Source: Entomomonas moraniae (GTDB taxonomy: Bacteria > Pseudomonadota > Gammaproteobacteria > Pseudomonadales > Pseudomonadaceae). From it: a stretch of 64,000 bases of DNA. Positions 21,401 to 30,535 of this stretch are shown here, one piece after another. Both the position numbers and the translations under genes were made by a program. The DNA lies in assembly GCF_003991975.1 (NCBI RefSeq), contig NZ_CP029822.1:1178001-1242000 (forward strand), read 5' to 3'. The notes below the pieces were generated by a model. The model was not told where the DNA came from. It searched no databases and saw nothing but the letters and a program-made list of their open reading frames with translations. Within the stretch, counting starts at the first letter, position 1. Each line of letters begins with the position of its first letter.

Positions 21401-22874
21401 TGTAATGAACCTTTGTTTGAAGCAGATTCTGTTAAGTTTATATCGCCTTATTTAGCCTTGGATTTAGAGCCTTTAACTAAGCCTGTGTTAGTTGATTGTC
21501 AATCGCTGGCTTATATTATTTTTACTTCTGGCTCTACAGGTGAACCTAAAGGGGTGGAGATTCCTCATCAAGCAGCGTTGAATACGATTAAGGATATTTG
21601 TCAACGTTATGCTGTTGATAGTTCAAGTTGTGCTTTGGCTGTTTCTGCTCTTGATTTTGATTTATCGGTATTTGATATCTTTGGTTTGTTGGCTGTTGGG
21701 GGCGCTTGGTTTTAATCAGTGATGATGAACGCCGAGACGCGGCTAGTTGGTTGCAGTTAGTCCATGAGCATGGGGTATCGGTTTGGAATTCGGTACCTAT
21801 CTTACTTGATATGTTGTTGGTAGTCGCTAGTCATGATAGTCGTAGCTTACCTTTAAAGACTGTTCTTTTATCAGGTGATTGGATTGGTTTAGATCTGCCT
21901 GTTCGTTTAGCTGAGTGCTGTGGTGAATTACCTAAGCTGGTGGCTATGGGGGAGCTACTGAGGGCAGTATTTGGTCTAATGCTTTTGAGGTAACCCTTCC
22001 TTTACCAAAAGAGTGGTCTTCTATTCCTTATGGCTATCCATTAACTAATCAGTGTTATCGAGTGGTGGATGCCTTAGGCAGGGATTGTCCTGATTATGTA
22101 GCAGGCGAACTTTGGATTGGTGGGGCTGGAGTTGCTTTAGGTTATTGTGCCTCTCCTGCGTTAACCAAAGAGCGTTTTGTAGAGGTAGATGGACAACGTT
22201 GGTATCGTACAGGAGATCGAGGTCGTTATTGGGCGGATGGTACGTTGGAGTTTTTAGGGCGTGTTGATCATCAAGTTAAAGTAAGAGGTCATCGTATTGA
22301 GTTAGGTGAGATTGAGTCTGCCTTAGCCAGTTTACCTGAGATTGCTCGAGCTATCGCCGTAACCGTTGGTTCCCCGGCTCAACTCGCAGCGGCTATTCAA
22401 TTAAAAGAGAACTTAGCTACCTCTGAGCAGCCTATTAAAGAGCAATTACAACAACTATTACCTGATTATATGGTGCCTACTAGTTTGGTAATTTATGAAA
22501 CCTTACCTTTGAGTGCTAATGGTAAAGTTGATCGGAAAAAGATTATTGAAGAGCTAGCAAATCATACTACTTTAACGCTCGTTAAAGAGCTGCCAAGAGA
22601 TCAGTTAGAACAGCAAATAGCTAATCTTTGGCAAGAGGTTTTAAATTGCCACACCTTATCACGTGATGATGATTTCTTTTTAAGCGGTGGCGATAGTTTA
22701 ACTGCCACTCAAATCGTACAACTTTTACATAAACGCCATATTACCCCAGAGCTTATACCACTGAGGGTACTTTTTTCTGCGTCAACTATTGCCAGTTTAA
22801 GTGATTATATTAAACAGCAATGGAAAAGCAATGTATTAGACGAAGACACTTTATTTGAGGAGGGAACACTATGA
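13205..22874 (+). CDS. Giant NRPS (ArCP-Cy-A-PCP-Cy-A-PCP-Cy-A-PCP), broken by eight apparent single-base deletions
   Basis: As deposited, this stretch is split into fragments, but adding one base at eight places (near 15465, 15712, 18432, 18585, 18832, 19112, 21705 and 21952) gives one frame of about 3225 residues. Domain order: aryl carrier protein (Ser41 in LDSL), Cy1, A1, PCP1, Cy2, A2, PCP2, Cy3, A3, PCP3. Restored, successive modules are each 1041 codons. Residues read by alignment at the A-domain pocket are D-L-F-N-L-S-M-I-W-K, close to the cysteine code of pyochelin and yersiniabactin synthetases. All eight deletions fall in the near-identical A-domain repeats, mostly in G runs. Each A domain lost two bases at the same places, and A2 lost two more. 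The gene overlaps the next NRPS by ATGA. It would build an aryl-tris(thiazoline) chain on salicylate. Whether the breaks are real is unresolved. Confidence 0.8.
14840..16721 (+). repeat. Intragenic NRPS repeat, copy 1 (A1-PCP1)
   Basis: This 1.9-kb stretch covers A1, PCP1 and the start of Cy2. It is essentially identical to copy 2 except for two missing G bases in copy 2. Identity starts abruptly at CCTTTACC and ends where Cy2 and Cy3 diverge. It carries two apparent single-base deletions. Confidence 0.9.
15466..15753 (+). CDS. NRPS fragment: middle of A1 between two frameshifts
   Basis: This 95-residue segment continues A1 in a shifted frame ([14 protein letters not shown], then [11 protein letters not shown] and VLLSGDW). 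It stops after a second apparent deletion in a G5 run at 15708-15712. With a sixth G the sequence would read [11 protein letters not shown], the expected A5 core. It is not an independent gene. Identical fragments recur at 18586-18873 and 21706-21993. Confidence 0.6.
   Translation: MVLISDDERRDAASWLQLVHEHGVSVWNSVPILLDMLLVVASHDSRSLPLKTVLLSGDWIGLDLPVRLAECCGELPKLVAMGELLRAVFGLMLLR
15822..18461 (+). CDS. NRPS fragment 2: C-terminal A1, PCP1, Cy2, N-terminal part of A2
   Basis: This 879-residue open segment resumes the frame after the second break. It contains the A1 C-terminal subdomain ([11 protein letters not shown], then GKVDRKK), PCP1 ([14 protein letters not shown]), a second cyclization domain ([13 protein letters not shown]) and the start of A2. 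The Cy2 motif at 17010-17036 reads N-YLTL-D-GF-S, with Asn in place of the first Asp of DxxxxDxxS. The segment ends when a G is missing from the run at 18432-18434, changing EPKGVEIPH to EPKGWRFL. The ATG at 15822 is an internal Met, not a likely start. Confidence 0.7.
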   Translation: MVDALGRDCPDYVAGELWIGGAGVALGYCASPALTKERFVEVDGQRWYRTGDRGRYWADGTLEFLGRVDHQVKVRGHRIELGEIESALASLPEIARAIAVTVGSPAQLAAAIQLKENLATSEQPIKEQLQQLLPDYMVPTSLVIYETLPLSANGKVDRKKIIEELVNQITNTETIFEAPQTAIEQQVACVWQKILKTPNVGRFDSFFSLGGDSLLATQVIAQLKQLGLTTEQPLRQLFAKPQLAEFAATLMVTEQVEQQQVVPDLANRYQPFPLTEVQRAYWMGQSPGLPLSCGTHYLVELDGENVDLTRFSQAWNQLVQYHEMMRVTIDSEGNQTILKQVEAIQLQAITLATDSVQEVQQVLYKYWQQHQLDNNYKHHLYAIKYANNRCRIGIIFNYLTLDGFSIKLILQQLASLYENSSTQLPRLALSFRDYVTQIQTDTDSQTKAKAFWLEKLNTLPLAPQLPIAQQPEQLTQVIFKRRSHRLANEQWLLLKAKARQYQLTPSVILLTAYATILAQWSANQSLAINLTLFDRPNVHPDINQIAGDFTTLAPVGYFPNSQQSIIEQAKALQHEIADALEHKEISSIWVQRERSKTMGITAAALPVVFTSTLGLGEGLFETPNKNFPAFVSGGLSETPQVWLDHQLYEFHGELELSWDAVEDLFPAGLLDEMFASYIQLLNQLIEHNWQQPLVAQLPATQLQVRQQVNAVVAPLPSSSLIEPIFDYASSHPQQVALVFDEQEFSYEELSMRALQIANLLLSYGLQQGESVAVCLPRGPMQIMAVLGVLAAGGAYVPVSTTQPVARQQKIFNTADIKLVLCNEPLFEADSVKFISPYLALDLEPLTKPVLVDCQSLAYIIFTSGSTGEPKGWRFLIKQR
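17848..19840 (+). repeat. Intragenic NRPS repeat, copy 2 (end of Cy2, A2, PCP2)
   Basis: This 2.0-kb stretch matches copy 1 from about 17961 to 19840 and copy 3 from about 17848. It has four apparent single-base deletions: two shared with the other copies and two of its own (G runs at 18432-18434 and 19111-19112). Confidence 0.9.
18586..18873 (+). CDS. NRPS fragment: middle of A2 between two frameshifts
   Basis: This segment is identical in protein to 15466-15753 and covers the same part of the second adenylation domain. It is bounded by the same two apparent deletions, at 18585 and in the G run 18828-18832. It is part of the large NRPS and not a separate gene. Confidence 0.6.
   Translation: MVLISDDERRDAASWLQLVHEHGVSVWNSVPILLDMLLVVASHDSRSLPLKTVLLSGDWIGLDLPVRLAECCGELPKLVAMGELLRAVFGLMLLR
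18992..21715 (+). CDS. NRPS fragment 3: C-terminal A2, PCP2, Cy3, N-terminal part of A3
   Basis: The open frame runs from 18992, but its first ~40 residues are out of frame with the NRPS. Homology begins after the missing G at 19111-19112 ([13 protein letters not shown]). It then encodes the end of A2, PCP2 ([14 protein letters not shown]), Cy3 and most of A3, stopping at the recurrent break near 21705. The Cy3 motif at 20126-20152 is N-YMNL-D-GF-S, again with Asn first. Cy3 differs clearly from Cy2 in sequence, whereas the flanking A/PCP DNA is nearly identical, so this is not a simple assembly duplication. Confidence 0.7.
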   Translation: MDWWGWSCFRLLCLSCVNQRAFCRGRWTTLVSYRRSRSLLADGTLEFLGRVDHQVKVRGHRIELGEIESALASLPEIARAIAVTVGSPAQLAAAIQLKENLATSEQPIKEQLQQLLPDYMVPTSLVIYETLPLSANGKVDRKKIIEELVNQITNTETIFEAPQTAIEQQVACVWQKILKTPNVGRFDSFFSLGGDSLLATQVIAQLKQLGLTTEQPLRQLFAKPQLAEFAATLMVTEQVEQQQVVPDLANRYQPFPLTEVQRAYWMGQSPGLPLSCGTHYLVELDGENIDLQRLTVAWNKLVARHDMLHATVTEQAEQHILPEWALYTIPQSEHHNLAEIKIKVDEWWQQQKAKKHSLPFAMHAFNYPEQRCYLAIIFNYMNLDGFSIKLLLKELASFYQDLDIKLPKLTLSFRDYVTQVTHTPQAIERAEAYWHERMVTLPGAPQLPTAIEPQQLKQAKFIRKSAKLDSQKLISLRHIAKNYGLTPSAIIMLAYAEVLSQWSGGEAVTINMTLFDRQEVHPEIYQIAGDFTSLLPIAYTPDYSKSLLEQAKCLQQELATALDHREISSIWVQRELARNKAINAASLPIVFTSTLGIADDLLEDSEQQGFLQLAGGGLSETPQVWLDHQLYEHQGGLLISWDAVEDLFPTGLLDEMFAGYIQLLNQLIEHNWQQPLVAQLPATQLQVRQQVNAVVAPLPSSSLIEPIFDYASSHPQQVALVFDEQEFSYEELSMRALQIANLLLSYGLQQGESVAVCLPRGPMQIMAVLGVLAAGGAYVPVSTTQPVARQQKIFNTADIKLVLCNEPLFEADSVKFISPYLALDLEPLTKPVLVDCQSLAYIIFTSGSTGEPKGVEIPHQAALNTIKDICQRYAVDSSSCALAVSALDFDLSVFDIFGLLAVGGAWF
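20967..22549 (+). repeat. Intragenic NRPS repeat, copy 3 (end of Cy3, A3)
   Basis: This 1.6-kb stretch matches copy 2 from about 20967 and copy 1 from 21080, ending at the A3-PCP3 linker near 22549. It carries the two deletions common to all copies. The repeats show that the A domains were recently homogenized or duplicated. Confidence 0.9.
21706..21993 (+). CDS. NRPS fragment: middle of A3 between two frameshifts
   Basis: This is the third identical copy of the 95-residue A-domain middle segment, with the same two apparent deletions (near 21705 and in the G run 21948-21952). It belongs to the third adenylation domain of the large NRPS. Confidence 0.6.
   Translation: MVLISDDERRDAASWLQLVHEHGVSVWNSVPILLDMLLVVASHDSRSLPLKTVLLSGDWIGLDLPVRLAECCGELPKLVAMGELLRAVFGLMLLR
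22062..22874 (+). CDS. NRPS fragment 4: C-terminal A3 and PCP3
   Basis: This 270-residue segment holds the end of A3 ([11 protein letters not shown] to GKVDRKK) and a final carrier protein ([18 protein letters not shown]). This carrier differs from PCP1 and PCP2, because the near-identical repeat ends at about 22549. The chain ends with an acidic tail ([11 protein letters not shown]) that could pair with the TubC-type docking domain of the next NRPS. The stop overlaps the next start (ATGA at 22871-22874). Confidence 0.75.
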   Translation: MVDALGRDCPDYVAGELWIGGAGVALGYCASPALTKERFVEVDGQRWYRTGDRGRYWADGTLEFLGRVDHQVKVRGHRIELGEIESALASLPEIARAIAVTVGSPAQLAAAIQLKENLATSEQPIKEQLQQLLPDYMVPTSLVIYETLPLSANGKVDRKKIIEELANHTTLTLVKELPRDQLEQQIANLWQEVLNCHTLSRDDDFFLSGGDSLTATQIVQLLHKRHITPELIPLRVLFSASTIASLSDYIKQQWKSNVLDEDTLFEEGTL

Positions 22875-25800
22875 ATAAAGCAATAATGGTAGAAACGTTA
22901 GTAACAGAATTATCCTCACAAGGTGTTTTACTCTGGGCAGAAGGTGAGCAATTAAAATTTAAAGCACCAGCAGGTGTGATTACAGATCACCATAAACAAC
23001 ATTTAACGGCTAATAAGTTAGCGATTATTGAGTACCTACAAAATATCAACAATAACAATATTGAGCACGATGCCGAAGGGCGTTATCAGCCATTCCCTCT
23101 CACTGATTTACAGCTCGCCTATATGGTTGGCCGCAGTAATCTTTATGAATATGGTGGTGTAGGTTGCCATAGTTATATTGAGTTAGCGTTACCTGATACA
23201 GACCATAAAAAATTACAAGATGCGTGGCATGGCCTTATTATGCGGCATGATATGTTGCGGGCGATTATCCTTGCGGATGGTACTCAACAAGTTTTAGCAG
23301 AAGTTAACTTACCACCATTACTAGAAAATGACTTCAGAGCGTTAGACCCACAGCAAACAGAACAACAATTATTAGCTATTAGAGAACAGCTCTCTCACCG
23401 CTGTTACGATCCAACGCAATGGCCACTCTTCGATTTGCGACTAACCCATACTGCAGAAGGTGCTATTTTACATTTCTCAATCGATTTATTAATTGCTGAT
23501 TTTGCAAGTATTCAAGTATTACTGGCTGAGTTAGGCGAAGCCTATCAATACGGTGTTGCTAGCTTACCTGAACTACCCATCACTTTCCGTGATGTAGTAT
23601 TAGCTAAAAAACAAGCTTTTAATAACCCCACTTATAAACAACGTTATGAAAAACACAAACAATACTGGTTGAAGCAATTAGACACTATGCCATTACCACC
23701 AGAGTTGCCGGTAAGTAGTTACAGTAAACAACAAAATCAACCTATACGCTTTGACCGTTTTCACTTTGCATTAACCAAAGAACGTTGGCAAGCACTAAGC
23801 CAGCAAGCAACAAGCCGTAAGCTTACGCCCTCAAGTGTAGTATTAACTGCTTTTACAGATATATTAGCCCGTTGGTCACGCCATCCAGAGCTCTGTATTA
23901 ATTTAACCCTATTTAATAGACCCACTGACTATGCTGGGGTACATAATACTGTTGGTGATTTTATCGCAGTCAATGTATTAGGCGTTAGGAATAATCCACA
24001 GCAGAGCTTTTGTGAACGTAGCCAAGCTTTGCAAGAACAATTATGGCAAGACCTAGAGCACAATGAGTTCACAGGGATAGATGTGCTACGGGCAATGAAC
24101 CAACAACGCCAAGAAAATATTTTAGTACCTGTTGTTTATACCAGTACCCTAGGCGTTAAAGCAGATAAACTGACAACTAATGAATTTATGCAAAATGCTA
24201 AACTGCATTACGGCATTACTCAAACGCCACAAGTATGGCTCGATTGTCAAACTACCGAACGCTATGGTACGTTGCAACTTGATTGGGACGTTAGACAAGG
24301 CATTTTCCCAGAAGGTGTGGCTGAAGCGGCTTTTACTGCACTCACTGAGTTATTAAATAATCTAGCTGACGACGATAGTTTGTGGCAGCAAAATTCAGTG
24401 GTTAAATTACCCGTTGCTATGCAACAACGCCATGCGCAACTAAATGATACCTTTACTGCTTATCAACCTCAATTACTACATGCTGATTTCTGCCAACAAG
24501 TATTGATTAGACCAACCGCCACAGCAGTTATCGCTAGTGACTATCAGCTCACTTATTTGCAACTGGCTGAGCAGGCACTAACTATTAGTCAGCAGCTACA
24601 ACAGGCAGGCTGCCAAGCAGGCGATAATATAGCCATCGTTATGGATAAATCAGCTGCCCAAATAGCCGCCGTATTAGGAGTGCTATTAGCAGGTGCTACC
24701 TACGTGCCCATTGAAAGCCATCAACCTATAGCACGTAAACAAGCTATTTTAGAAGATGCTTCAATCAAACTATTAATCACCGATAACAACCATCTTAATG
24801 AAAATTGGCCTAGCAGTATTACCCCCTTACTAATTAATACGCCTAAGGAAGTGGCTGATATTGACCAAGTAGCCCTTACTAACTTCTTCGATCAGTTTAT
24901 TAAAAATTACCAGCAACAGCCAGAAGCCACTAGAAGAACGGGTTATATTATTTTTACCTCAGGGACTACAGGCAGACCCAAAGGGGTGATGGTTAGCCAC
25001 TTTGCCGCATGGAATACGGTAGCTGAAATCAATAAACGTTTTGCTGTTAATCAACAGGATAAAGTTCTCGGTTTGGCAAGTTTTAGTTTTGATTTATCGG
25101 TATGGGATATATTTGGAACACTAGCGGCAGGTGCTTGCTTAGTGTTACCTGATGCTGAGCAGAGAACAAATCCAGAGCATTGGGGCAAATTAATTGAAGC
25201 GCATCAAATCACTCGCTGGAACTCTGTACCTGCACAAATGCAAATGTTAGTTAACTGGTTAGAATGGGATACTCATCTTAACTTAAGTAGCCTACACACT
25301 GCCTTTTTATCAGGTGATAAAATCCCTGTTACCTTGCCTGCATTGGTTAAAGAGTACTTACCAAAACTACAATTAATCAGTTTAGGTGGCCCAACTGAAA
25401 CCTCTATTTGGTGTGTAAGCCACCCTATTCTTCAAAGTTTTACTAAGCAGACAGTTCGTATTCCTTATGGTAAACCACTTACTAACCATCAAATCTATAT
25501 TTTAAATGAACGCCTTGAACAATGCCCAGACTATGTAGTGGGCGAAATGTATGTTGCAGGGCATGGTTTAGCCGATGGTTATGTAGCAGACAACGAACAG
25601 ACTGCTTATCGCTTTATTACCCACCCTATTACAGGACAAAGGCTCTATAAATCAGGTGATATCGGCTTTTATACAGCACATGGTTTAATTGAGATTTTAG
25701 GGCGTGAAGATAACCAAACTAAAATTAGAGGTTATCGTGTTGAGCTAGGTGAAATTGAGGCTGCACTGACTCATATTCCTACTATTAAACAAGCTGTTGC

Positions 25801-27448
25801 CATACCTATCGCAAATGCTAGCAGTTTGGCAGCTGCTATCGTGATTGAAGATTCGACAGGTAGAGTGCAAGAAGAATTTGTAGCACAGGTTAAACAACAA
25901 CTGGCTATCGATTTACCTGATTATATGATCCCTGAGCGAATTGATATTTACCAACAATTACCATTGAGCAGCAATGGTAAAGTAGATCGTAAACAGCTGA
26001 CTAAACTATTTACCGAAACCCATACCACCACTAGCCAACCGTTCGAACAACCTACTAATGACCCTATCGAACAAGATTTAGCAACTATTTGGCAAGAGCT
26101 ATTAAAGATAACGCAAATATCTAGACAGGATGACTTTTTCCAAGTAGGTGGCTCTAGTTTATCCGCCATTAACTTATTAAGTATCTTACTAGCTAGGGGT
26201 TATCCTGCTACCTTGGAGCTTATTTTCAATAATAGTATGTTTGCCAATATGGCAACTGCACTAAGAAATAGCAATGAGTCAAAAACCCAATGGTTAGAAA
26301 GTATCGACTTAGCAGAGATAACTAAGCAAGCTATAAGTAGCCTTAACACTGCTATCCCTTTTAATATTTCCCATAGCCCACAGAATATTTTATTAACGGG
26401 CGGTTCAGGCTATTTAGGTATTTATACTTTAAGCACTCTATTGTATAAAACCAATTATAACATCTACTGTTTATTACGCGCTGAAGATGAAGTACAAGGA
26501 CTTAACCGTCTCTTTAAAGCAGCCGCAGAAAAAGGTGTAACACTATCTGATGCAGAAAATCGTATTAAAATATTCTGTGGTGCAGTGGACAAAGATAACT
26601 TAGGGCTAACAGTAGAACAGTATCAACAATTAGCTAATGAAATAGATCTTATTATCCACAATGCTTCCATCATTAATTTAATGGATCCACTAAGTAGCTT
26701 ATATCCTACCAATGTGCAAGGCGCTAGTAATATTCTACAACTAGCAACTACCAATAAAGTTAAGCAAATAAACTATGTTTCTACTGTTGCAGTACATCAT
26801 GCCTTAACTGAACATGATGAAAATAAGCCAGTACCTGAAAGTACTAGTATCTCTCGTTGGCGTGATCTTGAGTTAACCTATGAACAATCTAAGATTATGG
26901 CTGAGAATATCTTTTACCTTGCCAGAGAACAAGGTGTCCCAATCAATATTATGCGCCCTGCCACTATTACTTGGGCCACTACTGAGCAACCCTTTATTAA
27001 TGATGATGCTTTCTTAAAGTTCTATAAAGCTTGCTTAGATATTGCCGCCTACCCACATTCTAGTTTAAAAGTTAATTTAGTACCGGTGGACTTTGTAGCA
27101 CAAAGCATCACTGCCATCACTGAAACAAACTATGGCAACAGTAAAAACTTCCACTTAGTTTCTGCTGATAGCTTAAACGTAGAACAAATTTACCATTGGT
27201 TTATAGAGTTAGGTTGTCAGCTACAAGGCTATGAATTTACTGAATGGCAACAGAGACTTCAAGATAATTTTGTAGCTGGTTTTATCAACCTTTACTTTAA
27301 AGATGGCATGGATAATGGCGGCCACCACCAATATGCTATGGATAATCTGCTGGAGGCTATCGAACCCTTTAACATCCCATCTTTTAAAGTGGACAAAAAT
27401 TACTTTATACCACTGATTAATAAGTTTAATAACAAGGAGTTACAATGA
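22871..27448 (+). CDS. NRPS with TubC docking domain, Cy-A-PCP module and terminal reductase
   Basis: The 1525-residue protein is intact. Residues ~1-55 resemble a TubC N-terminal docking domain ([20 protein letters not shown]). A cyclization domain follows (~70-500, [14 protein letters not shown]; DxxxxDxxS intact at 23483-23509). Next is an A domain ([18 protein letters not shown]; pocket residues by alignment D-L-W-N-F-S-L-I-W-K, Cys-like) and a PCP (GGSS, Ser1096). The C-terminus (~1165-1525) is a thioester-reductase domain with the NAD(P)-binding GGSGYLG near 1175 and Y1337-EQS-K1341. No methyltransferase or thioesterase domain is present. It would add a fourth cysteine, cyclize it and release the product by reduction to an aldehyde or alcohol, unlike PchF and HMWP1, which end in thioesterases. 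It overlaps both neighbours by ATGA. Confidence 0.88.
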   Translation: MNKAIMVETLVTELSSQGVLLWAEGEQLKFKAPAGVITDHHKQHLTANKLAIIEYLQNINNNNIEHDAEGRYQPFPLTDLQLAYMVGRSNLYEYGGVGCHSYIELALPDTDHKKLQDAWHGLIMRHDMLRAIILADGTQQVLAEVNLPPLLENDFRALDPQQTEQQLLAIREQLSHRCYDPTQWPLFDLRLTHTAEGAILHFSIDLLIADFASIQVLLAELGEAYQYGVASLPELPITFRDVVLAKKQAFNNPTYKQRYEKHKQYWLKQLDTMPLPPELPVSSYSKQQNQPIRFDRFHFALTKERWQALSQQATSRKLTPSSVVLTAFTDILARWSRHPELCINLTLFNRPTDYAGVHNTVGDFIAVNVLGVRNNPQQSFCERSQALQEQLWQDLEHNEFTGIDVLRAMNQQRQENILVPVVYTSTLGVKADKLTTNEFMQNAKLHYGITQTPQVWLDCQTTERYGTLQLDWDVRQGIFPEGVAEAAFTALTELLNNLADDDSLWQQNSVVKLPVAMQQRHAQLNDTFTAYQPQLLHADFCQQVLIRPTATAVIASDYQLTYLQLAEQALTISQQLQQAGCQAGDNIAIVMDKSAAQIAAVLGVLLAGATYVPIESHQPIARKQAILEDASIKLLITDNNHLNENWPSSITPLLINTPKEVADIDQVALTNFFDQFIKNYQQQPEATRRTGYIIFTSGTTGRPKGVMVSHFAAWNTVAEINKRFAVNQQDKVLGLASFSFDLSVWDIFGTLAAGACLVLPDAEQRTNPEHWGKLIEAHQITRWNSVPAQMQMLVNWLEWDTHLNLSSLHTAFLSGDKIPVTLPALVKEYLPKLQLISLGGPTETSIWCVSHPILQSFTKQTVRIPYGKPLTNHQIYILNERLEQCPDYVVGEMYVAGHGLADGYVADNEQTAYRFITHPITGQRLYKSGDIGFYTAHGLIEILGREDNQTKIRGYRVELGEIEAALTHIPTIKQAVAIPIANASSLAAAIVIEDSTGRVQEEFVAQVKQQLAIDLPDYMIPERIDIYQQLPLSSNGKVDRKQLTKLFTETHTTTSQPFEQPTNDPIEQDLATIWQELLKITQISRQDDFFQVGGSSLSAINLLSILLARGYPATLELIFNNSMFANMATALRNSNESKTQWLESIDLAEITKQAISSLNTAIPFNISHSPQNILLTGGSGYLGIYTLSTLLYKTNYNIYCLLRAEDEVQGLNRLFKAAAEKGVTLSDAENRIKIFCGAVDKDNLGLTVEQYQQLANEIDLIIHNASIINLMDPLSSLYPTNVQGASNILQLATTNKVKQINYVSTVAVHHALTEHDENKPVPESTSISRWRDLELTYEQSKIMAENIFYLAREQGVPINIMRPATITWATTEQPFINDDAFLKFYKACLDIAAYPHSSLKVNLVPVDFVAQSITAITETNYGNSKNFHLVSADSLNVEQIYHWFIELGCQLQGYEFTEWQQRLQDNFVAGFINLYFKDGMDNGGHHQYAMDNLLEAIEPFNIPSFKVDKNYFIPLINKFNNKELQ

Positions 27449-28257
27449 ATAGTGCAACATCATTCAAAGTGACTCAAGCAAAGACAGCTTGGTGGCGAGT
27501 TTATCAACCTCAGCCACAAGCTAAACAACGGATTATCTGCTTACCTCATGCAGGTGGCTGTGCCAGTTTTTTTAAAAAATGGACGATGACTTTACCTAGT
27601 TCTATCGAACTTATAGCCGTTCAATATCCAGGGAGAGAAGAACGGCTAGTAGAACCATTAATCAATAATATGGAGCAACTAATTGATGAGTTAATAATAG
27701 CTTTAATTGAGCAACAAATATTAGATAAACCCTACTTACTGTTTGGGCATAGCATGGGGGGCTATGTTGCCTATGAGTTGTGCTTAGCGTTACGAGAGTG
27801 TAATTTGCCACTTCCCTATCATTTAGTCATTTCAGCAGGTGAGGCGCCCAACCATAAAAATGCTAGCACGTTACATCTCGATTCTGATCAAGCCTTATTA
27901 AATGAATTAGATAAATTAAACGGTAGCCAGTTTTCTTTAGCAACTCATCCTGAGTTAGCACAAATGTTATTACCCATTATCAGAAATGATTACCAACTGA
28001 TTGAAACATGGCAACCCCAATTAAATAGTCTCCCTTTGGCTATCCCGTTAAGCACTTTTATCGCTCAGCAAGATACCGAACTTACTGAGGAGCAAGCGCT
28101 CGCTTGGCAACAACAAACCACTAACAACTTTCATTGTGAATACTTTCAAGGCAACCATTTTTATCTGATAGATGAACAAGCTAAGGTTATTCAAGCACTA
28201 CTTAAAATAGCTAAGCAACAAATGAGAAGCCACTACCAATGGACGATGACCCCTTAA
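27445..28257 (+). CDS. Type II thioesterase (PchC/YbtT-like)
   Basis: The 270-residue alpha/beta hydrolase has the features of editing thioesterases: LPHAGGCASFF near residue 34 (oxyanion region), GREERL, the nucleophile elbow GHSMGG with Ser103, an acidic residue in the FIAQQDTEL segment and a catalytic-type His in GNHFYL near the C-terminus. Such enzymes clear stalled or mis-primed carrier proteins in NRPS systems. Because the upstream NRPS ends in a reductase and lacks its own thioesterase, this protein is expected to edit rather than release. It overlaps the NRPS stop by ATGA and is clearly in the same operon. Confidence 0.88.
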   Translation: MNSATSFKVTQAKTAWWRVYQPQPQAKQRIICLPHAGGCASFFKKWTMTLPSSIELIAVQYPGREERLVEPLINNMEQLIDELIIALIEQQILDKPYLLFGHSMGGYVAYELCLALRECNLPLPYHLVISAGEAPNHKNASTLHLDSDQALLNELDKLNGSQFSLATHPELAQMLLPIIRNDYQLIETWQPQLNSLPLAIPLSTFIAQQDTELTEEQALAWQQQTTNNFHCEYFQGNHFYLIDEQAKVIQALLKIAKQQMRSHYQWTMTP

Positions 28258-28305
28258 ATACGAAGCATGTCATAACGCTTTTATGTGTTATTTTAGGAAA
28301 ATTAT

Positions 28306-30525
28306 ATGAGAGACAAATTCGCTTTAACTAATGCAATAACTCACCAACCTTTAATTTGTTCTAACAAAAGTAACATGACTGCGCCTTGGTTATTGGCCAG
28401 TGCTTTCTGTTTATCTTTTAGTGCAATAGCAGAAACTGTTGGCGAAGAAGATGAAGCTATTCAATTAGACCAACTTACAGTTACTGCCAGACATGTAAAA
28501 GAGTCTGCCAAAGATATTCCTTTTACAGTCAATATTATTGATGATAAAAAACTTGTCGAACATCGCGAAACCACGTTAGAAAAAGCCTTGAATGATACGG
28601 TAGGTGTACAGGTAATCAGTAATATGGGGGGCGCTAAGTCTATTCGGATGCGTGGTGTAGGCTCAGTATTACCAATGAGTGGTGATGATAGTTCAGTCAG
28701 TATTAATGTTGATGGCATGCCACAGTCTATTAATAATACGACCCTAAACTTACTCGATGTGGAGCGTGTAGAAGTATTAAAAGGTCCACAAGGAACACTA
28801 TTTGGTCGAAATAGTGAAGCCGGAGCTATTAATATTATTTCTAAAAAACCTACTCACTATTTAGAAGCAGGTTTTAGAACCGAACTTGGACAAGACCATC
28901 AGAAACTAACTGAGGGCGTTATTAGTGGCCCTTTAAATGATATGTTAAGTGGTCGTTTTGCTGTTCGTTATGATGAAGCTGATAGTATTTTAGATAATCA
29001 TTATGACAATAAGCCAGTGAGCATTCTTAGAAATAAAATAGCAAGAGGGTCATTATTATGGGAACCATCAGATGTCACCTCAGTACTATTTATTACTGAA
29101 GTAGAAGATGCGATGGGTATGGATAATATGTATATGATGCGTCCTTATGGGCATCATCCTAAAATTGATATCCCCAATAGTAGTGATAAAAGCGACAAAA
29201 ATATTCATCGCTTTAATTTAAAGGTAGAACATGAACTTGGTAACAGCATGTTAACCTCCATTACAGGCTATTCGTATACCAAACATGACACTAAATCTCC
29301 TATTTATGAAGGTGATTTATATAACCATTTAGTAGGTATGGCACCTCCCTCTAACTGGTCATTTTTAACCAAGGAAAACCTTTTTAACCAAGAATTTAGA
29401 ATTTCTTCTAAGCCAGAAGCCCCTATTTTTTGGGTAGCAGGGATTAATTACTATACTAATCACCGCCATAGAGAAACCTATGATGTAATGGATGTATTTT
29501 ATCCTACCAATCCAATGAATGCTAATATTAGAAGAAAATTTAAAACTGATAATGTAGGCGTATTTGGTGAGGTTACTTATCCAATTACTGATAAATTCAA
29601 AGTAACAGCAGGTATTCGCCAATCTTACGAAAAGAAAAACTATCAAGCTAAATGGAATGCTAACTCGATTTATGCAGGTGCCGCTCCAGGCATGCCTACT
29701 TTAGCTTTTGATAAGCAAAAAATAACTGATCACTACACTACTGGTAGACTTGGGTTTAACTACCTACTCAATGATAATGCTACGCTTTATGCACTTTATT
29801 CCAGAGGTTATAAAACGGGGGGTTTTAATGATGAAGGTACCGACTTTGCTACTTTAGGTAGTCCAGACCAAGCCTATAAATCAGCTTATGTAAATTCTTA
29901 TGAAGCAGGATTAAAAGTTGAAAATGATACCAATACATTAGGGTTAAATACCGCTCTATTCTATAACGATACTAAACGCGAACATTTAATGGCCTATAAC
30001 CCTGCTACCTTTGTAGCTGTTGTTGAAAATTATGATACTCGCAGCTTTGGTGTTGAATTAGATGGCTTTTGGAAAGCGCCTTGGAACCTAGAGTTTACAG
30101 GAGGCATAGGCTATACCAATGCTAAAATTGTAGGAACACCTAGTCAAAGTTTGGCTAAGGTTAAAAAACATAATTATGTACCTGACACAGCCAAGTGGAA
30201 TGCTAACTTAACTGTACTTCACAGTATACCACTCAATATATCAGGACTTACCTTAGAGACTAGAATAACTAATCGCTATATTGGCGCACGTAAAGCAGAT
30301 GTACAAAACAATTTTGGTTTAAAACCTTATAACAAACTCGACGCACGGATTGCAGTTAAAAGTGATAACGCTGAAGTTTATGTATGGGGCGATAATCTCT
30401 TAAATAAAACTTATGATCTATGGGGCTACTACATGCCAGCCATGTACCCAGGTGGTCCAGATGCGACCATTGGCTCGCCAGGTAGAGGAATAACATTAGG
30501 TGTTGGTTTTGCCTATAACTATTAA
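28306..30525 (+). CDS. TonB-dependent siderophore receptor (FyuA/FptA-like role)
   Basis: The 739-residue protein has an N-terminal signal region (hydrophobic APWLLASAFCLSFSAIA near residues 25-41) and a TonB-box-like LDQLTVTAR. The plug domain includes SIRMRGVGS and VEVLKGPQGTLFGRNSEAGAINI, and a 22-strand-type barrel ends in LGVGFAYNY. The plug wording and length resemble FyuA-type receptors. It is the receptor expected to import the ferric product of the cluster. It starts 48 bp after the thioesterase, preceded by AGGA, and no strong own promoter is visible, so it may be read from the biosynthetic operon. Ligand is inferred from context. Confidence 0.88.
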   Translation: MRDKFALTNAITHQPLICSNKSNMTAPWLLASAFCLSFSAIAETVGEEDEAIQLDQLTVTARHVKESAKDIPFTVNIIDDKKLVEHRETTLEKALNDTVGVQVISNMGGAKSIRMRGVGSVLPMSGDDSSVSINVDGMPQSINNTTLNLLDVERVEVLKGPQGTLFGRNSEAGAINIISKKPTHYLEAGFRTELGQDHQKLTEGVISGPLNDMLSGRFAVRYDEADSILDNHYDNKPVSILRNKIARGSLLWEPSDVTSVLFITEVEDAMGMDNMYMMRPYGHHPKIDIPNSSDKSDKNIHRFNLKVEHELGNSMLTSITGYSYTKHDTKSPIYEGDLYNHLVGMAPPSNWSFLTKENLFNQEFRISSKPEAPIFWVAGINYYTNHRHRETYDVMDVFYPTNPMNANIRRKFKTDNVGVFGEVTYPITDKFKVTAGIRQSYEKKNYQAKWNANSIYAGAAPGMPTLAFDKQKITDHYTTGRLGFNYLLNDNATLYALYSRGYKTGGFNDEGTDFATLGSPDQAYKSAYVNSYEAGLKVENDTNTLGLNTALFYNDTKREHLMAYNPATFVAVVENYDTRSFGVELDGFWKAPWNLEFTGGIGYTNAKIVGTPSQSLAKVKKHNYVPDTAKWNANLTVLHSIPLNISGLTLETRITNRYIGARKADVQNNFGLKPYNKLDARIAVKSDNAEVYVWGDNLLNKTYDLWGYYMPAMYPGGPDATIGSPGRGITLGVGFAYNY

Positions 30526-30535
30526 CCATAATCAC

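Noticed and set aside
14840-22549. Whole-module tandem duplication produced by misassembly
   Set aside because: Cy2 and Cy3 differ over their full length and PCP3 differs from PCP1/PCP2, so the modules are distinct. The copies cannot all be one collapsed or duplicated contig segment, though base-level errors inside them remain likely.
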